64,000 nt of DNA from JAMZMI01 sp963848175 (GCA_963848175.1 CAWKCO010000012.1:682001-746000), one strand, 5' to 3'. Shown: positions 40,154 to 47,644, numbered from the stretch's first letter. The notes: a model not told the origin generated them from the sequence alone. A program made the numbers and translations.

Positions 40154-40856
40154 TTACCTTCCGTTTAGTTCTTCGTATTCGAGCTGATTCAGTTCATAGT
40201 TGAAACGGGAAACGTAAAAGCCTTCGATGAAGTCAAATGGTTCAAGCAAAGTTCTCATGCTGTCCAAGGTTGATAAGTAAATCGAGGAGTCTGCATGAAT
40301 TACCAGCCAGTAATGTGGATTTCCCCATTTGTCAGCTTCTATCTGCGCAAATCTTGTTAAGTCGTTAAATCCAATTGTTACATCGTACGGTTGAAAGCGA
40401 ATCGAATTTGAAGTTTGTGGATTCTTGGGTTGTCCAACAAAAATTGGTGCCCATTGTTTCCCATTCAAAAGATCAGTTCGAGAGTTGACAGTTGATCTAG
40501 GTAAGTTTATTTGAACCTTTGATCCAAGAAAACAGTCGTTCATGTGATTTTTGTCCTTAAATCTCGTAAATGAGAAAAATTCATTAAGAAATAATGTATC
40601 ATTTCTTATCTCGAAGTTCTCATATTCTTCTTCCAAGAAAACGATAGCCTCATTCCCATCTTTATCAAACCTTCGGAAAGCTTGACCACCGTTCAATATA
40701 GAACTTGTTCACCTGAGTTGTTGAGTCGGTTATATCAAGCGTCCAGAAGTACCTATCTTCCAACGGAACAGAATGCCAATGTCCTAGCAGTTCGTCCGTC
40801 TCAGTTCGGCAGCTGACGAGTAAAAGAATTAGAAAAAAGAGTTGAACTATGCGCAT
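40154..40856 (-). pseudogene. Cassette A: small lipoprotein, one frameshift
   Basis: ATG at 40856 gives a lipoprotein signal (MRIVQLFFLILLLVSC) and a short beta-rich start (LLGHWHSVPLEDRYFWTLDI). A one-base shift near 40690 moves to the frame that continues GGQAFRRFDKDGNEAIVFLE and ends ELNQLEYEELNGR. Lipocalin-like in feel but not recognised. The stop codon lies inside the cassette border GGAAGGTAAC. The matching upstream border (40866-40877) is degenerate, with ATACCTTCC where TTACCTTCC is expected. Confidence 0.6.
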
Positions 40857-40865
40857 TGTAGTTAT

Positions 40866-41048
40866 GGAAGGTATATCGATCAGATATGGCGAGTGGGGAT
40901 TAGGAAGCACTAACCTCTCGTCTCGCATAAGCCACGCCTAGCCGGCCGCACCTTGAGTTAAATTTAAAACTTGTGGCGGACTTTCCAATCCCCACCAAAA
41001 TATTCTGACCGATAAAACCCCATTCACTCATAGCGTCTGTTGTAGGGC
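40866..41048 (-). repeat. attC-like site between cassettes A and B (183 bp)
   Basis: On the minus strand it opens with GCCCTACAAC (41048-41039), identical to the reverse complement of the start of cassette B at 41770, and ends near 40866. The outer arms resemble each other in inverted form (GCTATGAGTGAATGGGG against GATATGGCGAGTGGGG). Sequence unlike the other sites. Confidence 0.6.
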
Positions 41049-41194
41049 GTCTATTCCTGCTCTCGTTTTGATATCTCCTTTTTCTCATTTGTTCGTTCAG
41101 CCTTCCAAAATTGTCTCGTTAGGTAGTTCGGGAGGTGTTTGGCTCATTCTGAAGATTTTATTAATTGGCCTTTGCATTTATGAGACATAATAAT

Positions 41195-41752
41195 TTATTG
41201 TTGTTTGTTCGTCTCTTTAGTCATGTAAAAAAATTCGCGTTCAAGTTCATGTTTCATTCGTTTAGTGCTTCTTTTCATCATGAAATAAGGTATTCCAAAC
41301 ATGAATGCTGCATGAACAAATATGAAAGGTATCGCAAAAGCAAGTTCTCCGTTAGCCTGACCGGAAAAAGTAAAAAATGAGAACGCAAAAATGAATATCA
41401 AGTAGAATATGGTGGCGAATATGTAAAACGGGATCATCATCCCATGAAACCCGTTAATCTCTGTTCTGATTATCAAATCATCATTTTCCTGTTCAAATGA
41501 GCCTATAGCTACGGCCAAGTTCATATTCATGTCAAAAAACCTCCTTCTTCTTTTAATCTTAAAGCCGTCATAGTTCACGTGTCCTTTGTATTCTTTCTTG
41601 CTCGAAGAAAAGACATCAAAAAAGTCAGAGAACACGCTGGTGTCTCCATAATCAATTTGTTGTTCGAATCTTTGAACAAAGAGGTTCCTATCAATAGGCA
41701 CTTCAGTTGATAAATGATCTAGGAGCTTAATCTTTTTCAGAAATTCTTTCAT
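41195..41752 (-). CDS. Cassette B: unknown protein with two membrane helices
   Basis: 185 residues. A charged N-terminal half (RNLFVQRFEQQIDYGDTSVF, GFKIKRRRRFFD) is followed by two membrane helices (IPFYIFATIFYLIFIFAFSF; LAFAIPFIFVHAAFMFGIPY) and a basic C-terminus. No family recognised. About 150 non-coding bases separate its stop from the downstream border at 41039. It starts 18 bases after the cassette border on the minus strand, a spacing like that in the other cassettes. Confidence 0.7.
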   Translation of the reverse strand: MKEFLKKIKLLDHLSTEVPIDRNLFVQRFEQQIDYGDTSVFSDFFDVFSSSKKEYKGHVNYDGFKIKRRRRFFDMNMNLAVAIGSFEQENDDLIIRTEINGFHGMMIPFYIFATIFYLIFIFAFSFFTFSGQANGELAFAIPFIFVHAAFMFGIPYFMMKRSTKRMKHELEREFFYMTKETNKQQ

Positions 41753-41769
41753 AATGAATTGGTCAAAAT

Positions 41770-42205
41770 GCCCTACAACAACTGGTTATCGTTAATGCAC
41801 AATAACCAATTGTATCGTTTTTAATCTAATTAATTCATTTCCAAAGCCTTCACCAAGTAGTTAGCCTAATACGCACAACTCGCTCCGCTTTTGCGCCCTC
41901 AAAATAGTCAAAAAGTACTAAGAAGCGGTATAAGGAAGGAGTGGATTTTTATTTCTAGTGAACTAAACAAGTTACTTGGAGTAACCTGTTTAGTGGCTTA
42001 GGATGCGCAAAGGGGATGGCTCTATTCTTTCCTTCTCCATGGAAACAAAAGAGGGCTTAGATCAAGAGCCGCGGTGGATTTTCTCACAAAAGCCAAAACC
42101 ACAATGCCGCAGTACCCTGATCATAGATCACAAAAAAACTCAATGACATGACTTCATTGAGTTTTTTTTGTGCGGCGTTGTGGCTATTCGGCTAAATGTT
42201 AGCGA
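41770..42205 (-). repeat. attC-like site B/C, repeat family R1 (436 bp)
   Basis: Bounded by TCGCTAAC (42205-42198 on the minus strand, after gene C) and GTTGTAGGGC (41779-41770, before gene B). Near its gene-C end is a 15-bp terminator-like hairpin (42132-42168, ACTCAATGA/TCATTGAGT with A/T flanks), and in the middle a hairpin GTTACT/AGTAAC. Nearly the same sequence recurs at 43628-44042 and, truncated, at 46338-46526. Confidence 0.75.
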
Positions 42206-42741
42206 TTTGTTTTTCGCTTTGTTAGTAGTCCTAAAGAACCTTTCTCAAGTGCTTCCTCGAAGGAGCTTCCAACTTCATAAGGTTTAATAGCAATTCCGTT
42301 CGTTTCAAGAACCAATTTACCAGTTTCTGTCAGAATTTCAAGTTCATACTTTGCGCCTCGTTGCATTGAAATTGCGGTTTTTCCCGTAACAATTCCAGAA
42401 ATTTTAACACTCTTTTGTCCACCAATGTAGTAGTTAATTAGAAGCAGCGTGCCAGAAATTGATGGAATCAATATGAAATAATAAAACAACCACGTTCCAA
42501 TAACTCCTTTGAATACATATTTTATTGTCTGCATTATTCTTTCCCGGCCTTCTTTTAATGACGATCTCCACCGATCCTGAGTTAACACTATTAGTAGTAA
42601 TACTAGAAAGGGTATTGACGCGATGTTAGCCCAACGTTCAACGACAGACTCTTCATAGAAATCGAAAAGTAATATTTCAGCCATCGCTAGGGAGACACCC
42701 AGAACAATAATAATAATTGAGATTATGATTAGTCGCTTCAT
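42199..42741 (-). CDS. Cassette C: unknown membrane protein
   Basis: 180 residues. Three membrane segments can be seen: IIISIIIIVLGVSLAMAEIL, ANIASIPFLVLLLIVL, and GTWLFYYFILIPSISGTLLL. A C-terminal soluble domain of about 75 residues follows, beta-rich (VKISGIVTGKTAISMQRGAK). Not recognised. Its stop codon TAA is part of the border TCGCTAAC, and its ATG is 7 bases from the upstream border GTTAGCGA, so the cassette is tightly packed around the gene. Confidence 0.72.
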   Translation of the reverse strand: MKRLIIISIIIIVLGVSLAMAEILLFDFYEESVVERWANIASIPFLVLLLIVLTQDRWRSSLKEGRERIMQTIKYVFKGVIGTWLFYYFILIPSISGTLLLINYYIGGQKSVKISGIVTGKTAISMQRGAKYELEILTETGKLVLETNGIAIKPYEVGSSFEEALEKGSLGLLTKRKTNR

Positions 42742-42748
42742 CCAATAA

Positions 42749-42945
42749 TCGCTAACGATCCTGTATGAATCGTGCGTTTTGGTGAAGATAATGTTTCGTC
42801 TACTAAATAGCCAACTCTGCGAAATGGGCTATTACTTTTTTCGATTCTCAATAGGCCAATTCGCAGAATTGGCGGGGCTTCCAGAAAGCAGAAAACTTTC
42901 GTCAATCACAACTCAAGCATGATTTCATCACAGCTTGTTAGCCAC
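42749..42945 (-). repeat. attC-like site C/D, repeat family R2 (197 bp)
   Basis: Bounded by GTGGCTAAC (end of gene D) and GTTAGCGA (before gene C). The ends are inverted copies: GCTAAC, three or four variable bases, CTGTgATGAA and CaTGC. Internal hairpins GCCAATTC/GAATTGGC and AATAGCC/GGCTATT make it highly structured. A close copy, with its own unit-specific borders, is at 45455-45652. Confidence 0.78.
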
Positions 42946-43617
42946 ATCTTTCGTTATTATGTGTCTAATTCTTGGAATTACCATAGCTAAGCCCATTCCA
43001 AGCAGTACTATAAAACCAAACCAGTTGAGTTCTTGCCAGTCTCTTTTGTTCAATATCAAGCCACAACCAGCAAGAATGAGAATTCCAAACCCAAAGACCA
43101 ACCATTTTCCAAATTCAGTTTCCCAAAACCCCACTGTCCTTGAAATTTGAACCGAATTATCAACTTTTGAGATTGCACCAGTCAATTCCTGCATATTGTG
43201 GTAGAAGTTAATAAACTCTTCTTCCATGAAACGAAAAAAGAACTTCACTTTTTTGCCATTCTTTAATTTTAATACGAATTGGTCAAGATGAGTGCTACTA
43301 TCGTAAGAATGCTCACTAATTTCCGGCCATTGTAGAGAAATGTTCGGTTGATTGTGGAAAATGATTTGCTTAGTCCAAATGAATTGTAGCCCTTCTTTGT
43401 TCATCTCCATTATAATTTTGCCCACATAGAGTTTTTTGGTTAGTTGTTCGAAAATGAGATAGCCAGGAGCTGCTGCTAATAGAAAAATTAGTTTGCTGTT
43501 TTCTTGAGGTGGAGCGATGAGAAAAGCCGTTGTTATGGCAACTGCGATTGACAGGAAATGTCTCAATACATATAAGCCCTTTGAGGCTACTTCAACTTCA
43601 ATTCTGTTCATTTTCAA
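42928..43617 (-). CDS. Cassette D: unknown four-helix membrane protein
   Basis: 229 residues. Helix pair near the N-terminus (FLSIAVAITTAFLIAPP; LIFLLAAAPGYLIF), a soluble middle domain of about 100 residues that could be PH-like (GKIIMEMNKEGLQFIWTKQI, FVLKLKNGKKVKFFFRF), and a C-terminal helix pair (WLVFGFGILILAGCGLIL; FGFIVLLGMGLAMVI). Its last codons (DVANKL) are encoded within the attC-like site, so reading frame and recombination site overlap, as seen in some integron cassettes. Confidence 0.72.
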   Translation of the reverse strand: MKMNRIEVEVASKGLYVLRHFLSIAVAITTAFLIAPPQENSKLIFLLAAAPGYLIFEQLTKKLYVGKIIMEMNKEGLQFIWTKQIIFHNQPNISLQWPEISEHSYDSSTHLDQFVLKLKNGKKVKFFFRFMEEEFINFYHNMQELTGAISKVDNSVQISRTVGFWETEFGKWLVFGFGILILAGCGLILNKRDWQELNWFGFIVLLGMGLAMVIPRIRHIITKDVANKL

Positions 43618-43627
43618 TTCAGGAGTT

Positions 43628-44042
43628 GTGGCTAACCAATTGTATCGTTTTTAATCTAATTAATTCATTTCCAAAGCCTTCACCAAGTAGTTAGCCAAAT
43701 ACCCACATCTCGCTCCGCTTTTGCGCCCTCAAAATAGTCAAAAAGTACTAAGAAGCGGTATGGAAATACGGAAGGAGCAGGTTTTCATTTCTAACGAACA
43801 AACAAGTTACTTGGAGTAACCTGTTTAGTGGCTTAGGATGCGAAAAGAGAATGCCTCTATCCTTTCCTTCTCCATGGAAACAAAAGAGGGCTTAGATCAA
43901 GAGCCGCGGTGGATTTTCTCACAAAAGCCAAAACCACAATGCCGCAAGTGCCCTGATTATGGATCACAAAAAAAACTCAATGATGCGACTTCATTGAGTT
44001 TTTTTGTGAGGAATTATGGCTATTCGGCTAAATGTTGTGGTG
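43628..44042 (-). repeat. attC-like site D/E, repeat family R1 (415 bp)
   Basis: Bounded by CACCACAAC (in gene E, 44042-44034) and GTTAGCCAC (43636-43628, before gene D). Second copy of R1, with the same terminator-like hairpin (43975-43999 core). Inside it GGCTAAC (43630-43636) and GTTAGCC (43690-43696) bracket 67 bases, a possible nested smaller site. Confidence 0.75.
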
Positions 44043-44293
44043 TGTTTATGAGTTTGGTACATCTCCAGTATCGATACAATTGTTAATATCTGTCCTACAG
44101 CTGACCCAAGAAGTAAGATCGCTAATGGAATTTCATAGATGAGTTTTTTAGTTGGTTTAACGAACATAAAGACTAATCCAACAATTATGATGGGAATTGT
44201 GATGAAGAAAAAGTACGTCCAATACGTTGGGATAAGATTCAGGACAATAGCTAAGAATCCCACCAGTTTTGGTTTGTAAAGTAGTTCACTCAT
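43991..44293 (-). CDS. Cassette E/F, second gene: small membrane protein
   Basis: 100 residues. Three hydrophobic segments (VGFLAIVLNLIPTYWTYFFF; TIPIIIVGLVFMFV; IPLAILLLGSAVGQILTIV). The last 17 or so residues (FSRIAIIPHKKTQ) are encoded by the R1 repeat itself, up to its terminator hairpin. This suggests that insertion of the repeat replaced the original stop. It lies 28 bases after gene F with no site between, so E and F share one cassette. Confidence 0.62.
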   Translation of the reverse strand: MSELLYKPKLVGFLAIVLNLIPTYWTYFFFITIPIIIVGLVFMFVKPTKKLIYEIPLAILLLGSAVGQILTIVSILEMYQTHKHTTTFSRIAIIPHKKTQ

Positions 44294-44321
44294 ATGTCAA
44301 AGTGTAGAATTGAGCATCTGG

Positions 44322-44699
44322 TCATCTAAGCTTAACAATTACCGATATTAGTATTCCGAAAACTATTCCTATTCCCAGAGAATAAATCGTGACAAATCTA
44401 TCCCAAAGGGAAAGTTGTGCAATTACAATTGTAGTTAGAAGAGTAAGAGTAAATATGATCCTCCCTTTTTCTGAAGCTGATCTTTGCTTGTTCTTAAAGA
44501 GGTAAAATTTAGGGCTCGAGATAAATTCGGCAAAGACCAATCCAGAGAAAAATATGAAGACCGTTAAGGCTGTTGGTTCGAATCCATATTTCCAGGTAGC
44601 AACGATCACACCGACTACAAAAAATGACAATGTTATCAACCCATCAGTCTTCTTTAACCGTTCGATTCTATACTTTATGTACTGTGAAAGTTCGTTCAT
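44322..44699 (-). CDS. Cassette E/F, first gene: small membrane protein
   Basis: 125 residues with about four membrane helices (LITLSFFVVGVIVATWKYGF; LTVFIFFSGLVFAEFI; IIFTLTLLTTIVIAQLSLW; IYSLGIGIVFGILISVIV). Not recognised. It starts 10 bases from the cassette border GTTGGGGTG. With gene E it forms the only two-gene cassette of the array. Confidence 0.65.
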   Translation of the reverse strand: MNELSQYIKYRIERLKKTDGLITLSFFVVGVIVATWKYGFEPTALTVFIFFSGLVFAEFISSPKFYLFKNKQRSASEKGRIIFTLTLLTTIVIAQLSLWDRFVTIYSLGIGIVFGILISVIVKLR

Positions 44700-44709
44700 G
44701 TTCTGCGTT

Positions 44710-44830
44710 CACCCCAACGATCAGCTAAGCACAGTCGGCTCAGCCTTTCTAAATATCTCAAAACTATCTGATTCGATGCACTCTTTGCAAATAACTAAGT
44801 AAGCCGATTGGGCTTAGGCCTGTTACCAGC
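44710..44830 (-). repeat. attC-like site F/G of classical length (121 bp)
   Basis: Bounded by GCTGGTAAC (44830-44822, after gene G) and GTTGGGGTG (44718-44710, before gene F). The arms pair as an imperfect hairpin: AACAGGCCTAAGCCCAATCG against AACGATCAGCTAAGCACAG, followed by TCGGCT on both sides. Size and arm structure fit normal integron attC sites. Confidence 0.75.
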
Positions 44831-44831
44831 T

Positions 44832-45443
44832 TTACTTTTTTCGTCCTATCCACACAGTTCCAACTCGCTTGGAGTACATAATTTCGGGGTTGCCGTTTAT
44901 TTCAGTTGATTCAGCGTTATACCCATCTGACAGAAGTTCATCGATCTCCTCATCTGTCAGTTCTTCTAGATTTTTGAAATGTAAATTCTCATCCATGTAA
45001 GGTTCAAAGCTGAACTCGTCCAAGTTGTAATTAATTGATTGCCACTTATGAGATGGGAATTTTCTGTCTGATTTATCTGGTCGGTAGTAGTTGTTGCGAA
45101 ATTCGTCCGGTTTATCCGTTTTGGCACAAACCACTTGACTTCTGATAAATTTTGGTTCATTAATCCAAAGTTGGAGATCAAAATTCTGTTGGTTCAAACT
45201 ATAATACTGATACCATTTGTTGTGTATTTCAATTAGCCGTTCAAGTATTATTTTACAATACCAACCTGGAGGTTGTCTTTCCATTAACCTGTTCCATGGG
45301 TCAATGCGTATCTTCACAAAGTCTTCACCGTAATTGTTGAAATGCTCTAAGTCTGGATTTTCGTGGTTCAGATGCCAATCCGTGATCTTCTTCGTTTGCT
45401 TTTTCCAGCCTCTGATTTTCTTTTTGTTGGGGTCTATTGCCAT
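44832..45443 (-). CDS. Cassette G: unknown soluble protein
   Basis: 203 residues, no signal or membrane segment. Basic N-terminus (NKKKIRGWKKQTKKITDW), aromatic-rich middle (PPGWYCKIILERLIEIHNKW), acidic stretch (LEELTDEEIDELLSDGY), and a basic end (VGTVWIGRKK). No family recognised. The stop lies two bases from the border GCTGGTAAC and the start 12 bases from the upstream border, so gene and cassette coincide. Confidence 0.7.
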   Translation of the reverse strand: MAIDPNKKKIRGWKKQTKKITDWHLNHENPDLEHFNNYGEDFVKIRIDPWNRLMERQPPGWYCKIILERLIEIHNKWYQYYSLNQQNFDLQLWINEPKFIRSQVVCAKTDKPDEFRNNYYRPDKSDRKFPSHKWQSINYNLDEFSFEPYMDENLHFKNLEELTDEEIDELLSDGYNAESTEINGNPEIMYSKRVGTVWIGRKK

Positions 45444-45454
45444 GAGTGATGATT

Positions 45455-45652
45455 GCTGGTAACGCCACTGTATGAATCGTGCGTTTTGGTGAAGATAATG
45501 TTTCGTCTACTAAATAGCCAGTTCTGCGAAATGGTCTATTACTTTTTTTATTTCTCAATAGGCCAATTCGCTGAATTGGCGGGGCTTCCAGAATGTAGAA
45601 AATCTCGTCTAGCACTGTCCACGCATGATTTCATCACAGCATGTTAGGCATA
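45455..45652 (-). repeat. attC-like site G/H, repeat family R2 (198 bp)
   Basis: Bounded by TATGCCTAAC (45652-45643, after gene H; GCCTAAC fits the integron consensus RYYYAAC) and GTTACCAGC (before gene G). Body nearly identical to the R2 copy at 42749, but the outer motifs differ and match their own cassettes. Confidence 0.78.
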
Positions 45653-45654
45653 TT

Positions 45655-46326
45655 TTAATCTGGAAAACATTGAGGTCCTATTGCCCCTCCACCGTATTCG
45701 AGAGCTAGTTTGGGACTATAAAGTTGATATTGACAGCTGTCGTTCCAGTTTTTATACTCGTCTTCCTTAATTGGTTCAATAAATACATTGTATGAGTATT
45801 TGCCCATGCCACTCCTTGCATAGCCAATCTTGGCAGGCCATCCATTATTGACTGAAATACAGTTAGCTTCATCGAGCATTTTTTTTATTTGTTTGAGTGT
45901 TGAGGTATTCCATTTAAGGCTTGTTAATGCACTATCCAGTGAGTTGGTTAGTGGAGCGTAGCTTGAGGAGTCTCTTGCTGATGGTATATGGGCATAATTA
46001 TACGGGTCAAAGTCCCATTTTTGAAAAATGTAATTCCGAGGGAATTTATTTTTTAGCTTCTCTTTCCAAATCCAAAAGTCGATTGAGTTGTTATTCTTGA
46101 ATTCTAGGTAGATCAAGGTTGAGTCTGGTGTTATTTCGTTAATGTAATTGGCCAGTTCTTCGATGCTTTGTTGACGTTGGTCATAGTTTTGAATTAACTC
46201 CCGTTTGCTCGAAGAATCCATATTGAAAAACACAGCGAAAACTAACAGTATTTGGAATAAATAGTATGCGGCAAAACCTATTGCTGGGATTGCTAGAAGC
46301 CAAGTTATGATTTTTTTAGTGTTCAA
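45655..46326 (-). CDS. Cassette H: unknown membrane-anchored protein
   Basis: 223 residues from TTG at 46326. One N-terminal membrane helix (ITWLLAIPAIGFAAYYLFQI) followed by a soluble extracytoplasmic domain with NYDQRQQSIEELANYINEI and an end GGGAIGPQCFPD. Not recognised. It is the first gene of the array in the direction of reading, 11 bases from its border GTTAGGCATA, and thus in the position next to where an integrase or promoter would be expected. Confidence 0.65.
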   Translation of the reverse strand: MNTKKIITWLLAIPAIGFAAYYLFQILLVFAVFFNMDSSSKRELIQNYDQRQQSIEELANYINEITPDSTLIYLEFKNNNSIDFWIWKEKLKNKFPRNYIFQKWDFDPYNYAHIPSARDSSSYAPLTNSLDSALTSLKWNTSTLKQIKKMLDEANCISVNNGWPAKIGYARSGMGKYSYNVFIEPIKEDEYKNWNDSCQYQLYSPKLALEYGGGAIGPQCFPD

Positions 46327-46337
46327 TGAAAGTTCGT

Positions 46338-46526
46338 TATGCCTAACAACTGGTTGTCGTTAATGCACTATAACCAATTGTATCGTTTTTAATCTAATTA
46401 ATTCATTTCCTAAGCCTTCACCAAGTATAGTCGTTTATAAGCGTTAGCACACGGCTAATAAGGCACAACTCGCTCCGCTTTTGAGCCCTCAAAATAGTCA
46501 AAAAGTACTAAGAAGCAACTATTGCT
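46338..46526 (-). repeat. Truncated R1 copy at the upstream end of the array
   Basis: Starts with GTTAGGCATA (46347-46338 on the minus strand, a perfect GTTRRRY core) and matches R1 for about 150 bases, then loses similarity just after the AGTACTAAGAAGC segment (plus-strand reading). It lacks the R1 terminator hairpin and carries an extra 20 bases or so around 46430. It may mark the array boundary. Confidence 0.65.
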
Positions 46527-46807
46527 AAAAATCAAGAAACTTTAGTTGTCACTCTTCTAATCTAGCAAAGCTGTAAACGCCAATGGCTTTTTTAAACTGC
46601 TTTTAGAGTGAAATAGAGCATCTTTTTTCATTAACTGTTGCACCGCTCAGAGCAACCTGTTCCTCAGGGTCAAGCGACTTGTTGCTCAAGGTCGAGGGAC
46701 AAGTCGTTTTGGAATGGGCTACTGGAGATCACTTTTAGATTTTAGTTTTATGATAGACATTGTAAAACAACCAGCCATGCAAAAAAACACCTACAATGTG
46801 TAGGCAT
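46527..46807. other. Non-coding region beyond the array
   Basis: No coding frame. It contains an inverted pair CGACTTGT/ACAAGTCG (about 46667-46717) and GTTGC/GCAAC, but no integrase gene, tRNA or clear promoter was found. Confidence 0.4.
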
Positions 46808-46839
46808 AAAAAAAGAAGACCAGCCAAAGCCAGTCTTCT
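46808..46839 (-). terminator. Terminator of the DUF892 gene
   Basis: On the minus strand AGAAGAC (46839-46833) pairs with GTCTTCT (46820-46814), with extra pairing inside, followed by T6. Confidence 0.75.
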
Positions 46840-46870
46840 GAGAAACAAAATGAGATATCTATCTCCACAA

Positions 46871-47368
46871 TTAAACCTCTGCCTCTTGGTTTACTCTTTG
46901 GGCTAGTTCGGTCAATAGGACGTCCATTTCCTTATCTTGATCCAAAATTTTGCCGAGGGTTTTCTTCTCATCATAGTGATTTAGAAGTCCCGCATAAGTA
47001 CATGCTGTACCATAGCCAGCTATCTCATAGTGCTCGATTCTTTGCACTTCGGCTATCAGCGCTGCATCCATTACTTCCTCTGTGGCTTTTTCGTTCATCA
47101 TCGACTTGGCTTCAGAAATAATGCCTTTCATTGCCTTGCAAGTTTCTCCAGAAGGATCAATATCCAATCCTTTGCAAACATCTTCGATCATTCTCACGTG
47201 CTCTCTAGACTCCTCCAGATGTTGATTGAGCAGTCTTTGAAGCTCCACGCCAGAAACTTTGTCTATGATAGACTGAAGCGTATCTGCTACTTGATTTTTG
47301 GCATTGTACAAATCTTTTAGTTGGTGTTCGAAAAGGTCTTCGAGTGATTTCATTTTATTATCTGACAT
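46871..47368 (-). CDS. DUF892 (YciE/YciF-like) ferritin-like stress protein
   Basis: 165 residues. LEDLFEHQLKDLYNAKNQV at the N-terminus is the YciF-family signature; the helices carry Glu/His pairs (HLEESREHVRMIE; AEVQRIEHYEIAGYG; LDQDKEMD) spaced as in a di-metal four-helix bundle. Family members are induced by osmotic and general stress; activity unknown. It sits beside the cassette array, but its own terminator separates it. Confidence 0.88.
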   Translation of the reverse strand: MSDNKMKSLEDLFEHQLKDLYNAKNQVADTLQSIIDKVSGVELQRLLNQHLEESREHVRMIEDVCKGLDIDPSGETCKAMKGIISEAKSMMNEKATEEVMDAALIAEVQRIEHYEIAGYGTACTYAGLLNHYDEKKTLGKILDQDKEMDVLLTELAQRVNQEAEV

Positions 47369-47644
47369 AATCGTATTGTTTAAATGAATAATTCAATTTT
47401 GTACTCCCGTTCCCACAAGGAGCGTTCCAATCAGCAAATAGCGCGTTTATTCATCATTCAGCACCAAGCCCTGTAGACATTGCACCCTTTGGGTGTGGAG
47501 ATATGCAACACTTCAAGCGCTCCTAAAACTGGCTTCTCAGAACGAGTGTGTTTTTTTCAATTCCAAATCCACTGAAGTTAACCACAAAAACATCAATTTA
47601 GTGGTTGGATATTCGATCTTACCCAAACAGGAATAAACTCTTTC

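Larger units (their letters stand above)
40153..46347 (-). mobile_element. Integron-like gene cassette array without visible integrase
   Basis: Seven units with eight small genes, all on the minus strand. After each gene is a motif ending AAC and before it one starting GTT, and the two are reverse complements of 8-10 bases specific to that unit. Examples: TATGCCTAAC with GTTAGGCATA, GTGGCTAAC with GTTAGCCAC, GCTGGTAAC with GTTACCAGC, GCCCTACAAC with GTTGTAGGGC. Between the AAC of one unit and the GTT of the next lies an imperfectly palindromic repeat. This reproduces the R''/R' border logic of integron attC sites. No tyrosine recombinase is in the window. Assignment to integrons is inference. 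Confidence 0.7.

Noticed and set aside
44575..44585. GGTTCGAATCC, identical to a tRNA T-arm consensus
   Set aside because: It lies inside the coding frame of cassette gene F, and no acceptor, D or anticodon arm can be drawn around it.
41770..45652. R1 and R2 as remnants of insertion sequences
   Set aside because: No transposase remains or target duplications are seen, and the unit-specific complementary borders are not expected from transposition.
40866..46526. Repeated blocks between small genes taken as a CRISPR array
   Set aside because: The repeats are 120-436 bases long, the intervals are genes of 300-700 bases, and no cas gene is present; the border pattern fits cassettes instead.
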